Source: Nereocystis luetkeana (taxonomy: Eukaryota > Sar > Phaeophyceae > Laminariales > Laminariaceae). Taken from it: a stretch of DNA of 64,000 bases. Under the pieces are notes generated by a model. That model was not told the origin of the DNA. It ran no database searches and worked only from the letters and a program-made list of their open reading frames with translations. The stretch is taken from the NCBI GenBank assembly GCA_031213475.1, contig JARUPZ010000005.1:9177848-9241847 (forward strand), in the 5' to 3' direction. The position numbers and the translations under genes are program-made. Within the stretch, counting starts at the first letter, position 1. Each line of letters starts with the position of its first letter. This document shows, in pieces, positions 30,331-41,601 of the stretch.

Positions 30331-33300
30331 CTGGGTGTACCTGAGCGACAAATTTAGAAGCAACATTTTCGGAGGGAGAGGAGTTGACAAATTTAGAAGC
30401 GACATTTTCGGAGGGAGAGGAGTTGGGAGGAGGAGAGAGGAGGGGGCGTACTCATTTGTTAGTCATTTGACCATTGGCCACGCATCCCTTTCGAGACGGA
30501 GCACCGTTCCTACTCCTAGTAAAGACACCAACATTGGGGGCGCTCATTACGTTGTTCCATATACTATTTTTCGAATACATAGAAACGTTTTGCTACTCGT
30601 AACCTTATCCTCTTCCTGTTTGGCCGCCTGTGGCCACCACCTATCTCCTAGGGTAGCGATCGTTTTCTTGCCATCTACTTCTGTAGAGTATCAAACTCCT
30701 CCATGTCACATTCGTCTACTCCCCTCATCGCCTCTTCCAACACATCCCGTTCCTCCTTAAAACGTTTCACATTCTCCTACTGTGTGACTTCTACGCTCTA
30801 TTGCTTTGCCACACGGGCACATGAAGGGAGCGGGGGGGGCGGAGGCATAACTCAGACCCAGGGACAGACCAGGTAGTCTTAGGGTTTTGGCCACGCATCC
30901 CTTTCGAGACGGAGCACCGTTCCTACTCCTAGTAAAGACACCAACATTGGGGGCGCTCATTACGTTGTTCCATATACTATTTTTTGAATACATAGAAACG
31001 TTTTGCTACTCGTAACCTTATCCTCTTCCTGTTTGGCCGCCTGTGGCCACCACCTATCTCCTAGGGTAGCGATCGTTTTCTTGCCATCTACTTCTGTAGA
31101 GTATCAAACTCCTCCATGTCACATTCGTCTACTCCCCTCATCGCCTCTTCCAACACATCCCGTTCCTCCTTAAAACGTTTCACATTCTCCTACTGTGTGA
31201 CTTCTACGCTCTATTGCTTTGCCACACGGGCACATGAAGGGAGCGGGGGGGGCGGAGGCATAACTCAGACCCAGGGACAGACCAGGTAGTCTTGCCCAAC
31301 AAATTAGTTGTGGTTGCAGAGATCATAAAACGCCCGTCTGTTTTACGATCGTAAATACTACACCACGAGGTGGATGACGGAGGGAGGGGTCGTGTAGTGG
31401 CAAAGTGTCCGTCTGGAAAAGAATCTCGCGCACGGAAGCCGAAAAACAAAGAACAACCCCCATCAACACAACAAAAGCTGTGCAGTTTCCAAACAAAGAG
31501 TTGGTTTGTTTTGCCAATGCTTCGTACATGCTGATCGTACGAGTATCTAAAAACATGCACGCCGCGGTAAGCAGCGCATGAAGCGACTGCAACCCCCCCC
31601 CTCCCCTCCTTCCCGCTGTCCCCGTGCTGGCGCCTCGCTTGAAACACCGCAACAGTATCATGCATACATACGTACTTCGACAATTCACAAAATACAACTT
31701 TTGACACGTTTGTACCTCCCCCCCATAGTGGTCGCAAGCAGCCCAGATATTGACACCCGTGTCGGGCTGCCTACGCAGATGAAGCTTCCGGCTGTTATGT
31801 ACGCACGGCGTCATGAAACACCGCGCACGTGAAGTGAGCTTCAGAGTACACACGTACGTACGTACGTGCTTCTTCTATGTTGTTCGGTTTTCAAAAAGCG
31901 GCCATCAGGGGGGGAAGGGAAGCAAGCGTCTGAAAAGACTCGACAAAATGAAAAAAAAAAAAAAAAAAAGAGAGAAAAAAAAAAAAAACTCACCAGTGGT
32001 TCTTCACTGCGTTCTCCGATCTTCCCGGAAGCAGCCCCGATATGTAGCTCCAGGCGTTTCCGTACTCCTTTTGGGCTCGCCACAATACCTCCTCCTCGTC
32101 GTGTGACCACACCTCCCTGCTCGCCTATATCGAGAGAGGACGGAACCGCAGCGATGTGGTGGTTGATTGGGACGAAACAACGGGGGGGGGGGGCGGAAGG
32201 AGAAGAGGAGAGGCAAGATAAGCAAGCGGCCGGACAGGGCAAAGAACCCTTTGGGACGTTCCAAAAAGTAAAAAGAGGGGGTGGGGAAAAGTTTCCAGAA
32301 ACGAAAGGACGAATTTTACAGCGTGGAAAAAACACGACATACCTGGTATATAGCAAGCACCACGTACGTTTTTTTTTTTTTTTTCCCCTGGAGCTGCTGG
32401 AGTAGGTACGAAAGGGATGGATAGCGAAAAAAAAAGCACAACCCCTTTCTAGTAAGCTGCGCAAGCCACGTCACGACTTTTACGGACACCCCCTGCTGCC
32501 GCGCGTTTCTTTTTGCCTGCGCCAGACGGTTTGACAAAATACGAGCCTCTCTAGAATACTCTACGCGTTTTCGATGCGTCCAAGAAGGCTTTTTGCATTA
32601 ATAACCTCTTCTCGACTCGAGAAATATACTCGTAGGCTCGGGGGGGGGGGGGGGGGGGGGGTGGTGAGGGGGAGAAACGAACTTCGAGAATATAAAACGA
32701 TTACAGGACCGGCCACGCGGAGCACAGCCCGCTTTGGTGGGGACGGCGACGTGTGTCCGAGGTGGGACTGGGTGCGATATTATTAGCAATTGCAGTCCTA
32801 CTTTGGGGACGAACTACTAGCAATAAGAGTTTGAGCGTTAATCGCCGCAAACGCTGCAAGCGACGCGCGGCAGCACAGCATGGCGACGGTCGGTCGTGTG
32901 CTGCCGCCTGCTTTTTCCTGGACGCTCCGTAGGCGCTTGACAAACATTGCTCTGGTGTCGCTCTTTTTTTTTTGGTCGGTATATTATCATACATGGGTGA
33001 TGATGGAAGGGGGGGGAAATATGTGTACCCATGGCATTTTGGTAAAAGACCACTCAAAAAGGCCACTCGTACCAAACAATATGTGACCATGTTGTTTGTA
33101 CCCCACGTGATGACAATGCCGAGCGCGTGTTTTCGGCCAAGTATGCGTGCGTGCGTGTATGCGTGCGTGGGTGTGCGCAGCAGTGGCAAGCCCAGCCCGT
33201 CCAAGGATCTCAGGGTGGCAGGCACCCCCTCCCCCCCCACTTCCCTCGCTTGCTTGGTTTTACTACATTCCTTCATCAAGACGAAAATAACAAATCAACA

Positions 33301-33688
33301 ACACAAGACCCGAAAAAAAAACAAACGAACAAACCGGCAAGCAAACAAAACAAAGAGGCAAATAAAACCAGCGTTGAGTATGATATGTACAAAACAAGTA
33401 ACATGAAACCTTTGGGCACCGCAACACAAACGACCCCCGAGTCTTACACCAAGTAGTTTCTCCAGGGCGCGCGTACGGGTGCGTGCAGTGGTATATGTAT
33501 GTATGCATCGTAGGTACACCAAGCGAACGAACAAACAAACAAACAAAAAACGGAAAACAAGATACATCACGTCCAATCACATTGATCTCGCACAAGACAA
33601 AACAAAACAAGAACAACTAAACACCTTGGGGTAGAGATTGGTGAGGTACCGCTGAAGAATTTGCTTGCCGTCGCAGCCTGACGCACGG

Positions 33689-33728
<40 letters not shown>

Positions 33729-36700
33729 GCTGTTGCTGCTGCTGCTGCTGCTGCTGCTCGGAGGAAGAACCCATCGTCCACTCGCCCCGCCCCCCCCCAC
33801 CACCGCCACCCCCGTCCGCCGCCCCCATACCCAAAGAATGGCGCCCGCCGCCGCCGCCGCCGCTACCGTCGCCAGTAGCGATGGCCGCCGCGGCCGCCCA
33901 AGCCTCGTGGCCCCTTCTGCCCGACATGATCGCCGACGTAGACGTAGGTGAGGCCGGGCGGTTCTGACGAGATGACGACAACGGCGAACTAGAATCAGCC
34001 CTGCAGGAACCCGACTCAGGGTAGTGGCGAAGGACCTGATCCCATGCGGCAAAACACAACAAAGCAAAACAAAGCGAAACAAAACAGCGACGACGGCGGC
34101 CACGTTTTCGAATAGGAAAAAAAAAAAAAAAGCACACACACACACGAAACACAAAGAAGACACGAATATACGGCGCGACCAGAAGGAGGAGGAGGAGAGT
34201 GCGAAGCAAAAAACGGGGGGGGGGGGGGGGGGGGGGGGGGGGGTACAACAGCTCATTCGGTATGGTACGGCTTTTGGTTGCAGAGGATACGGCATCGGCA
34301 TGACGTGGGATACGGTGGGAAGGCGCGGATGTCACAACGAAAATTGGGCAAGATAGAGCCACATGGGCAAGTTGTAAGATCCGGATCGAAGGCTAGGAGC
34401 GGGCGGGGGGGGGGGGGGGGGGGGGGGGCGCTGTACCCGTGTACACATACATACTCGTTCCACAGTACATGGAATTTTCTCCCCGTGTTGGGTCAGTACG
34501 ATGATGAGGAGCAGCCATATTATCTTTTTTTTCTTTCCGCCTTGTATCACACATAATATGATTATGATCGAATAAACAACTCACTGGTTCGTACTGGTAT
34601 GGCAGGCGCTTTTGGATCTGCGAAGACAGCAGCGATGATGATGACGATGATGTGATGTGAGAGTTGAATAGCCAGAGATGAGACCGCCCCTAGCCGCGAT
34701 CCGGATCGGGAGGAAGGTTTGTGGGAATCAACGCTTTGTATCGTCTACCAGGTACGTACTACCAACTGTAGTATTTATTGATTTAGTGTAATAATTAGTG
34801 GGTAAAACAGATGGCCATGCCGAAACAAAAACTGCACAACCGGCAATTAACCGATAGGAAGTAAAAAAAAAAGTTGTGGCCAGCATGAGCGAGAAGTGGC
34901 GACATAACGCCAAGACACCTTATAATAACGAGTACCTGGTAGGAGAGGACGAAGTCAGTATAATACAGACTCAACCGTTTATTACTTGTTGATGATCTAT
35001 CTTATTATTTGTCAAAACAACCAGGTAAAAAGCAACATATATTTTATAAGAAAATTTGAAAAGTTTCTTGTGTACGTCGTGGTATGTACATATCGTGCGA
35101 CATTTCTTTCGACGAAAAAAAAAGAAAGTACCTTTCGACGTACCTTCGTGAAACGGTGAACCTTCGTTCACCCGGGCCCCCCTTCTCTCTGCCCGGACAC
35201 GAATCTCGCTACGTCGATGTTCATGTCTCGTCTACCGTATCTCTCCCTTCTCCTCCCGTCCCCAACCCCTCCTCTCTGGGCAACCTCCTAACTAAGCGAT
35301 AGCCGGGCAATAACTATAAATACAAACACATCCTGAATTAATCGATCTGATCTGCCTACGGCAGGAACTACTGACTGGTACCAGGTATTAACCAAATGCA
35401 ATTCAACATCACTCACAGCCCGTGGGTAAAACAAAAGGTTGGTTGACCTTTTTGGGCCTACATTTTCAGAAACTTGGAAGAAAGCTTTGTACCGCAGTCC
35501 CGATTTGGGGACAAACCGGTCTAATTCCAAGTGATTTGTTCCCCACGTGATGCTGCGGATCTCACAGGGTTTCAAGTTCGTTTTTCGTGGAAAAGTACGG
35601 TACGTTTCAGCAACGCTTTTTGAAGCGTGTTCATAAGCGGCGTACGTATGCCGCAGCAGCAGCAGCAGCAGCATTGATATTAATAGCACTGCTGTAGTTG
35701 CAAGACCTAACGTACTACAGCAGCAGCCGCAGCAGTAATTTATCTAGGATTTACAGTCACGTATCGTATTACCCCTCGTATCGTGCCTATTACCGCTGGC
35801 TGTTGCATTTCAATATCCTTTCTTTGTTCCGCTGTTGATGTGCATGTCACCCAGCAAGTGCACGGAGAGCTCAACACCCCAAGGACTCACCCTACTGCTG
35901 GGCTGCTGTGCTGCCATGTCTTCCCTCTGGTGCTGCTGCTGCTGCTGCTGAAACCCCCCTCTCCGCCCCTGGCTCGCCATCCACTCCTCCTGCTCCCTGC
36001 TCGCCCAGCCACGCTCGTGGCGTCCCCCTGCGTCATGCCGAGCACACTCTACCTCCTCCTCCGGCCGGGAGTCGCAGCAGGATCCGCCGGAAAAAGACGA
36101 TGTTGGGTCAAACCCCCTGCTTGAAGAACCCAGTGCTGGTTTGGACCACGGGACAGCAGCATCCCACTGTTGTCTGGGGGGGCGGACCGCAGCGAGTGAT
36201 GCCGACGACTCTGGCTGAACCGCTTCCGTGCTGCTCAAGGCCTCGATCCTCGGTACCTGGCACCGCTCTCCGCTTGGGGACCAGCTCTGATGGTGGTGGT
36301 TGGAGTGGTGATTGTGGTGCTGGTGGTGGTGCTGGTGGTGGCGGTCGGACGCTGCTCCTACTCCTGCGCCTCCTGATCTGTTTTCGGCCATCCCAGCGGT
36401 ATGCATACCCGCCGGTACTGGTAACTGGTAGCGGGATGAGCCCGCTGTTGTCGTTTCTAGAAGACCGTGAGAGGTGTGTGGTACTGGTGCTGCTGGTGGT
36501 GATGGCGACGAGACACGTCGCTGGTGGTGCTCGTGCTGGAGGTAGTGCTGCTGCTGCTGCTGCTGCTGCTGCCGTGCTGACGCAATGCTAGCAGACTGGT
36601 GCTGGTGCTGCTGGCGCACGGTTGGCCGTGGCGGCGAGCTGGAGGAAGACCGCAAACCAGCAGGGGAAGCAGCAGCAGCAGCAGCAGAAGGAGAAGAAAC

Positions 36701-38681
36701 GGAATCAGAACCAGAAGAAACCGCAGAAAACGCAGCAGCGGCAGCAGGAGATGACGTCGTATTTCTATTTTTCGCCAAAGCCCGAGCCTCAGAAAGAGTC
36801 GACAGTTGCATCGGTGCAGCCATCACCATAATCCGCGATGTGGGAGCCGCTGCCTCTGCTGCTACCACGTGCGACCCAACCTCGGGTCGACGGTGGTTAT
36901 GCTGCTGCTGCTGCTGCTGGTGCCGGTGCCGCTCCGGGTCGCGATTGTGGTGGTGGAGCTCATGGCGAACTCTTTGCTGCTCCTCCTCCTGGCGCGGAGG
37001 CTGCTGCTGCTGCGTGGGCTGGAGCTCCTCGAGCGCGGCCAGCCGCGGAAGCTGGCGCAACCCTCCGGTGGCCCCGGGGCCAGCGGGGGCGGCGCCTGAC
37101 TCGAACGGCGCGGAATCTACCTGCAACCATGATCCGGCCGGAGCCGAGTCAGACTTTTGCGATTGGATTCGGGATCGCTGCGACGAGGGAGGGAGCGTGA
37201 AACCCGTCGAGGGCTCTGCTCGCTTGTTGATGTTAGCGGGGCGAAACGGCGAGGAGGAGGCGGCGGATTTGACCTCGTTTGGTAGCGGGGGGGAAGGGTA
37301 GCCGGCGCTGAGAGCAGAGTCTTCGGAGGCCGAGGACGTCTCTCCGTCGTCATCATTAGAGTCGTGGCCCCCAGCAGTCCTGCTGTGGTACGAAAACGAC
37401 AAAACGAATGTACGGTACGTACGACGAGCAGCAGCAGCAGCAGGGAGGCATACAATACTCGTTACAGTAAAGCAAATGGGAGCAAGAGAAAAAGAAACAT
37501 ATTATTTTTTTCGTGCCTATTCTATTTTTGTATGACTAAAAACAAAACGCAACAACCTACGTGTGTGTATGGTACTGCTGTTAATAAAAAGACGACACGA
37601 CATATACGACTCTAGATTGTTTTTTTTTTTTTTTTTTTTTTTTGCTCATCCCATTTATTATCTTCGCCCATCTTCTTCTCTCTCTCCTTCCAACTCGTAA
37701 CTCAGATCCGGGGTCACATAGCAGGCTCTTCTCCCCCCTTCCCGCTACGGTACGTGCCTTCATTTTTTATCGCGAGAAGATTTCAGCCTTATCTTCCCTC
37801 GTCGACTCGCATCGAATTGTGCCTACCCACGCTGCAAGGCGCTCTCAACAATTGAATCCCTTTTTTATTTTTATTTTTGCAAATAAAGTCAAAGTCCGAC
37901 CCTCCTGGGGCTCGAACCCAGGACTCAAACAAGTAGAATTCGAGGTTAACCACTTGAACCACCGGGGCGACCGTGGGATGATGTGATACGAAAAAATAAT
38001 ACCAGATACTACGTACATGGAAAAAAAAAAATCCAGTTCCGTCCAGTGAGACAGATGACTCTACATTATTTTATACCAGGTACCAGGTAGAAGACTCTAC
38101 ATGCAAGATAGATAGATTCTTCGTCTGATATTTTTTGGCGCCCCAAAGAAGATGTTTTATCTTTTTTTTTCCCCATGTCTTTTCGCACGTGTTTTATTAT
38201 TGTTGTGGCTCCCGACACGTTTTTTTTTTCTCGTTTTACCCGAGAGCGAGCGGCCCGGGCGCATGTCAAAGCAAGCGGAAAACGTCGCTGCGCCCATGGG
38301 AATCGGTGGGTTGCCGTGCGGCGCGGCGAGGCGCGATGCGGCGCGGAGTGTGCACGGGCCGGCGCAGCAGCACGCGCAGGTCGAGGTAGCGCAACAACAA
38401 CGAAGGTATAAGCAACGAGGTTGTATACATCTTTTATCTGTCGTTTGTTTTTTCGTTTTTTCTTGACTACTGTGAACGGGGAGAGCTGCTCTGCTGCTGC
38501 TACATATCATCCAGAAGAATACGATACTCGTATATATACCAGGTAAGATAAAAAAATGAAGATATTTTCCATCAACGCACCGGTGAGGTCTGGAGAAATC
38601 ACCCCGTTCTTTCCTGCTGGGCTGCTCATCATTGCGAAGCTGCTGCTTATGGTGATGAGTCGATGGTTGCATGCGCCTCGT

Positions 38682-38742
<61 letters not shown>

Positions 38743-39287
38743 GCCGGGTGCTGTTGCGGTCGCTGCTGCTGCTGCTGCTGCTGCTGCTCGCGCTGCTGCT
38801 GCTGCTGCTGCTCGAGTTGTTGCTGCTGCTGCATCACACGAATGCCACCGAGAGAACCTTGGAGGCGTGGTGGGAAAGTTTGGGCGCCGTACTGTTCCTG
38901 TGGGTAGGGAAAGAGTAGAAAAAATGGGGTCGTGTCCCGGAAGTCGGCTCCGTATCAGAGAGTAGTAGTCGTATGCAGTACATACAGTAAGTAAAATGCA
39001 ATGCAAGTGAACGTTGAATTTTTCAAGTAAAAAAAGGCGATCCCGAAACGCAGGGACATAAAAATCAAAAAGTTCCACGGACAGCAGTGCACTACTAGCG
39101 AACCCCGGCCGCGCCGCGAGGCGAAGCGCTCGCCGCGCTGCGGCCAGGCAAGACTTTCTACTGCGACCGGGTTGCGATGCCTGCGGCCCGTCGCCATGCC
39201 CGGTGATCTTACCGGCGGAGCACAAGGCGGCGCTGGGTGCTGGAATCGATTGAACCCTCCGTCATCTCCGCGAAAGATTGAATGCAT
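29581..39287 (-). CDS. five-exon gene for a 990-residue Gln/His/Ser/Ala-rich protein of unknown function
   Basis: Exons 39287-39213, 38897-38581, 37382-35891, 33963-33625 and 30330-29581 (minus strand). Every intron begins GT and ends AG (donors GTAAGA, GTGCGT, GTGAGT, GTGTTT; acceptors CCCACAG, CCACAG, CGTCAG, CCCAG). Phases match at each junction: 0, then a codon split 2+1, then 0, 0. The join totals 2973 bp, 991 codons with the TGA at 29581-29583. Residues 1-46 are of ordinary composition. About 48-98 is poly-Q. 131-628 is Ser/Gln/His-rich with several Q and H runs. 629-741 has Gly and Gln runs and ends in a non-repetitive LQRYLTNLYPK, which continues across the splice into MRMFIGQRGN. 742-990 has a poly-Ala block of about 40 residues, an acidic run and a short ordered-looking stretch (ADAVAALGMLFAQRGD). 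No catalytic domain, signal peptide or membrane segment is seen. The composition suggests a disordered nuclear or RNA-related regulator, which is only an inference. The start at 39287 is the first ATG in that frame; an upstream non-coding or coding exon cannot be excluded. Confidence 0.7.
30348..30425. repeat. 39-bp tandem duplication beside the exon 5 acceptor
   Basis: ACAAATTTAGAAGC(A/G)ACATT followed by TTCGGAGGGAGAGGAGTTG occurs twice in direct tandem with one difference, within the last 100 bp of intron 4. Confidence 0.9.
30474..31296. repeat. 413-bp tandem duplication in intron 4
   Basis: Two direct copies with period 413 bp (30474-30886, 30887-31296), essentially identical apart from one C/T seen in TATTTTT(C/T)GAATAC and the last bases. 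No open frame spans it. Very recent by its identity. Confidence 0.93.
31297..33624. other. rest of intron 4
   Basis: Intronic under the gene model. Contains A runs (31948-31990), a poly-G tract (32640-32661), a TACCTGGTA (about 32340) and half of a piggyBac-like MITE. No separate gene supported. Confidence 0.45.
32786..32830. mobile_element. piggyBac-like MITE half (copy j)
   Basis: GCAATTGCAGTCCTACTTTGG followed by GGACGAACTACT resembles the left arm only. Lies in intron 4. Confidence 0.4.
33625..33963 (-). other. exon 4
   Basis: Acceptor with pyrimidine tract (TTGTCGTCATCTCGTCAG) and a CTGAT branch-like word upstream. 113 codons including MSGRRGHEAW, Gly runs and a Q tract. Donor CCCAAG/GTGTTT. 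Confidence 0.7.
34205..34243. repeat. poly-G tract
   Basis: About 28 G at 34216-34243, in intron 3. Another of about 20 G lies at 34406-34428. Confidence 0.9.
35490..35573. mobile_element. piggyBac-like MITE (copy k) in intron 3
   Basis: CCGCAGTCCCGATTTGGGGACAAA facing GATTTGTTCCCCACGTGATGCTGCGG. Confidence 0.65.
35891..37382 (-). other. exon 3, main exon
   Basis: 1492 bp with 497 whole codons open on the minus strand: by far the longest open frame in the window that is not a microsatellite or simple read-through. Bounded by acceptor TTTTCGTACCACAG and donor AGG/GTGAGT. Q, H, S and A runs alternate with less repetitive stretches. Confidence 0.78.
37621..37972 (-). mobile_element. SINE-B, full length, in intron 2
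   Basis: The reverse strand begins GGTCGCCCCGGTGGTTCAAG (A-box-like TGGTTCAAGTGG), then GGGTTCGAGCCCC (B box), GACTTTATTTGC, GATTCAATTGTTGAGAGCGC, the shared SINE core (CTGAAATCTTCTCGCGAT, ATGAAGGCAC) and a tail of about 23 A (T at 37621-37643). About 85-90 percent like 56279-56619 by eye. Pol III SINE; mobilising LINE unknown. Confidence 0.88.
38581..38897 (-). other. exon 2, poly-Q
   Basis: Acceptor TTTCCCTACCCACAG, then EQYGAQTFPPRLQGSLGG and a long Q tract encoded largely by pure CAG (about 19 uninterrupted units at 38683-38740). Ends CACCG before GTGCGT, leaving two bases of an Arg codon completed by exon 3. Confidence 0.72.
38683..38835. repeat. CTG/CAG trinucleotide tract (coding)
   Basis: The DNA side of the exon 2 poly-Q tract: about 19 pure CTG units, then interrupted blocks. 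Plus-strand frames over it (poly-Leu, poly-Cys, poly-Ala) are shadows. Confidence 0.95.
39213..39287 (-). other. exon 1 of the 990-residue gene
   Basis: 25 codons from ATG (MHSIFRGDDGGFNRF...), ending GCTCCGCCG before donor GTAAGAT, phase 0. The following intron (39212-38898) is 315 bp. Confidence 0.6.
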
Positions 39288-41055
39288 GCTGTGCACCAGA
39301 TGTACTTTGGAAATCGCTTGCTTGCGCAGAAAATCCTTTGCTGCCGCGGTGGGTGTGCCCTAGCCCCACACACCGTGCGCGCGGGAGGGGCAGCGGTGGT
39401 GGTCGCGGGGCGTTCCTTCGGGAGCGCAGAGGAGAGGTGCTCGGTTCGGCGCGGCGCAGGTTGGGTTCAGGCCACGGCCGGAGAGAAAGAGAGGCAAGAG
39501 GCAGGTGATGGCGGCAGGTAGGTGTATAATAGTAGAGAGGTGGCGATGTTGTGTGATGATATGATGAAGCAAGATGACGATGGAACAGGGGAAGAGAAAG
39601 AGCGTGTGTTGTTGTTGTTGTTGTTGTTGTGTCGTTGTCTCTTGTGTGTGGCGGCCTGTACCGAAAAACTCGAGAATTTCGACCCAAAAACAAAAAAACA
39701 AAACAAAACAAAGAGGCAAAGAGTTTTTTGGTCGCTTCCCTTTTTTTTTGGTCGCCCGTCCGTGTGGGTGTGCGTGTGACTTGTTTGATGTGATGATGAG
39801 ATCGACGCTTTGCTGTGTTTGACAATGATGGTATGTGTGCGATGAAATCAGATCGGATTTTCTGTTCGGCCGTGTCATGACGAAAGGAAGCAACCGGACA
39901 ACCATTGGTCTTTTCTTTGGGGGCAAACTATTTCAGGAAAATCCGTGACGTTTGATGTGGAAGCATCGGATGATCTTTTTTTTTTTGTTTTGGGGGGTTT
40001 GGATTTTGGCGGATGATGATGATGATATTGATGATGATGATGATGATGTCCTATCGTGCGTATGTACCGTATGTATACCGTATGTACCGTATGCACAACC
40101 GTATGCACGTGGTGTGATGTTTCATACCCTGGTACGTTTTTTTTTCTTTTTTTCTTTTTTTTTTTCTCCTTTTTTTTTCTTTTTCTGAATTTTTGATGTT
40201 GCTGCAAGAAAGAAAGTGCAAGCGACGCAGGACGTTTTGTCGCAGCGTCCTCCGTCAATCGTTCGTTCGTTCGTTCGTTCGTTCGTTCGTTCGTTCGTTT
40301 GTTCGTTCGTTCGCCGGCATTTATATGTTTATTGTTTCTTTTGGGAGGTAGATATATGTATCTTTAACTTTAACTTCCCAAAAAGTCTTCGTATCATACG
40401 GCTGCTCCTGGTGGTGTGTACCAGGCATGTCGTATGTGCATGTATGATACGTTGTGTGGTGCAGCGAGCAGTGTACCAGGTATATTGATTGTTACCGCAC
40501 TTCATATTTATTTGGGAAATGTAGGGACCATCTACGAAGCACTTTGATATGGACATAGTGCTTACATTCTCGGACAAATTGGTGTATCTTTTGACATTCC
40601 ACGATTGCCCGGAAATAATAAATAATGGAGGACCGTTTGGATACACATTTCATATTCAAAATAATAACCAATCGTGGTATACCTTCTTCTGTACGACGAT
40701 ATACACAGGTACCAGGTACTATATACCACAGGTATTTAATACTGTTGTACCTACTATTTCATAGCCTACCACCTGGTGCACAAAAAAAACGGTCCACGCC
40801 CTGTGTTTCTTCGTATTTCTGACGATTTCACATGCATTGCATATATATATGCATTTTTTTGTGTTGTTGTGTCACCACATGATTTGCTAGCAGACTACTA
40901 AATTGTACACGCTGCAGACTCACCAGTCATCACTTTTTCGTCATCACATAAAATATACCTGGTACAAGATACAATACACATATACGAGTATACATACATC
41001 ATCGAATAAATTCAACATCCATCGATGATAAATAATAATAATATGATGAATCTAG
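39288..41055. other. upstream of the minus-strand gene; no other gene
   Basis: Would hold the promoter and 5' UTR of the 990-residue gene. I see no clear TATA box or initiator to commit to. Contains GTT repeats (39609-39633), GAT repeats (40015-40050), T-rich runs and (TTCG)n at 40258-40312. Several TACCWGGTA motifs at 40471, 40708 and 40955. Confidence 0.45.
40258..40312. repeat. TTCG tetranucleotide microsatellite
   Basis: About 13 units of GTTC with one variant. A shorter copy of the same motif is at 59039-59066. Confidence 0.95.
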
Positions 41056-41115
41056 AACTACGCTATATATTGTCGGAAGGCAACCATATATAATAATAAT
41101 AATATTAAATTAATA
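41056..41115 (+). mobile_element. LINE-1 3' scrap
   Basis: ATATTGTCGGAAGGCAACC followed by (ATA)n. Confidence 0.5.
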
Positions 41116-41601
41116 ATGATCTTCAGCACGCTAGATGGTTTATTACCAGCTTTATTAAGTACGGTGTCAGATATACATATAAATAAATAAATGTGATATT
41201 GTTATTTATCGCAAATAAATGTATATGTGTGATGCTGCTTTGGTGGGTTTTCGTTTTTGGGCTGTTTGTTGTTGTTGTGGTGTTCTTGTTGGTGTTCTTA
41301 CGTTTTTACCAATCAACAATTTTGTAGTTATAGTTGCTCTTCTTGTGGCGTTTGTTGTGGCTGGATGTGTCTTTTTTTTGTGTGTCAGAAATATGTACAC
41401 ATACATCTAACTATCTGTTTAAAATCTGATCTTAATAAGCTTCACATTCATTCCGGTTACATTTGCACACCTGGTACCATCACACACAGTGAATTAATAA
41501 CTGTGTGGTCCTCTCTCGCCTATAATATATACCTGGTACCTGGTATATATATATATATATATACTTCGCGCTCGTCCGCCCTCGTCAAATCAATGGTGGA
41601 T

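Noticed and set aside
35908-37301. Plus-strand frames of 227 and 238 codons opposite exon 3
   Set aside because: Translate CAG/CTG and GGT repeats of exon 3 on the other strand, and no splice-site support was found for them.
38663-38918. Plus-strand poly-Leu, poly-Cys and poly-Ala frames
   Set aside because: Shadows of the CAG tract in exon 2 of the minus-strand gene.
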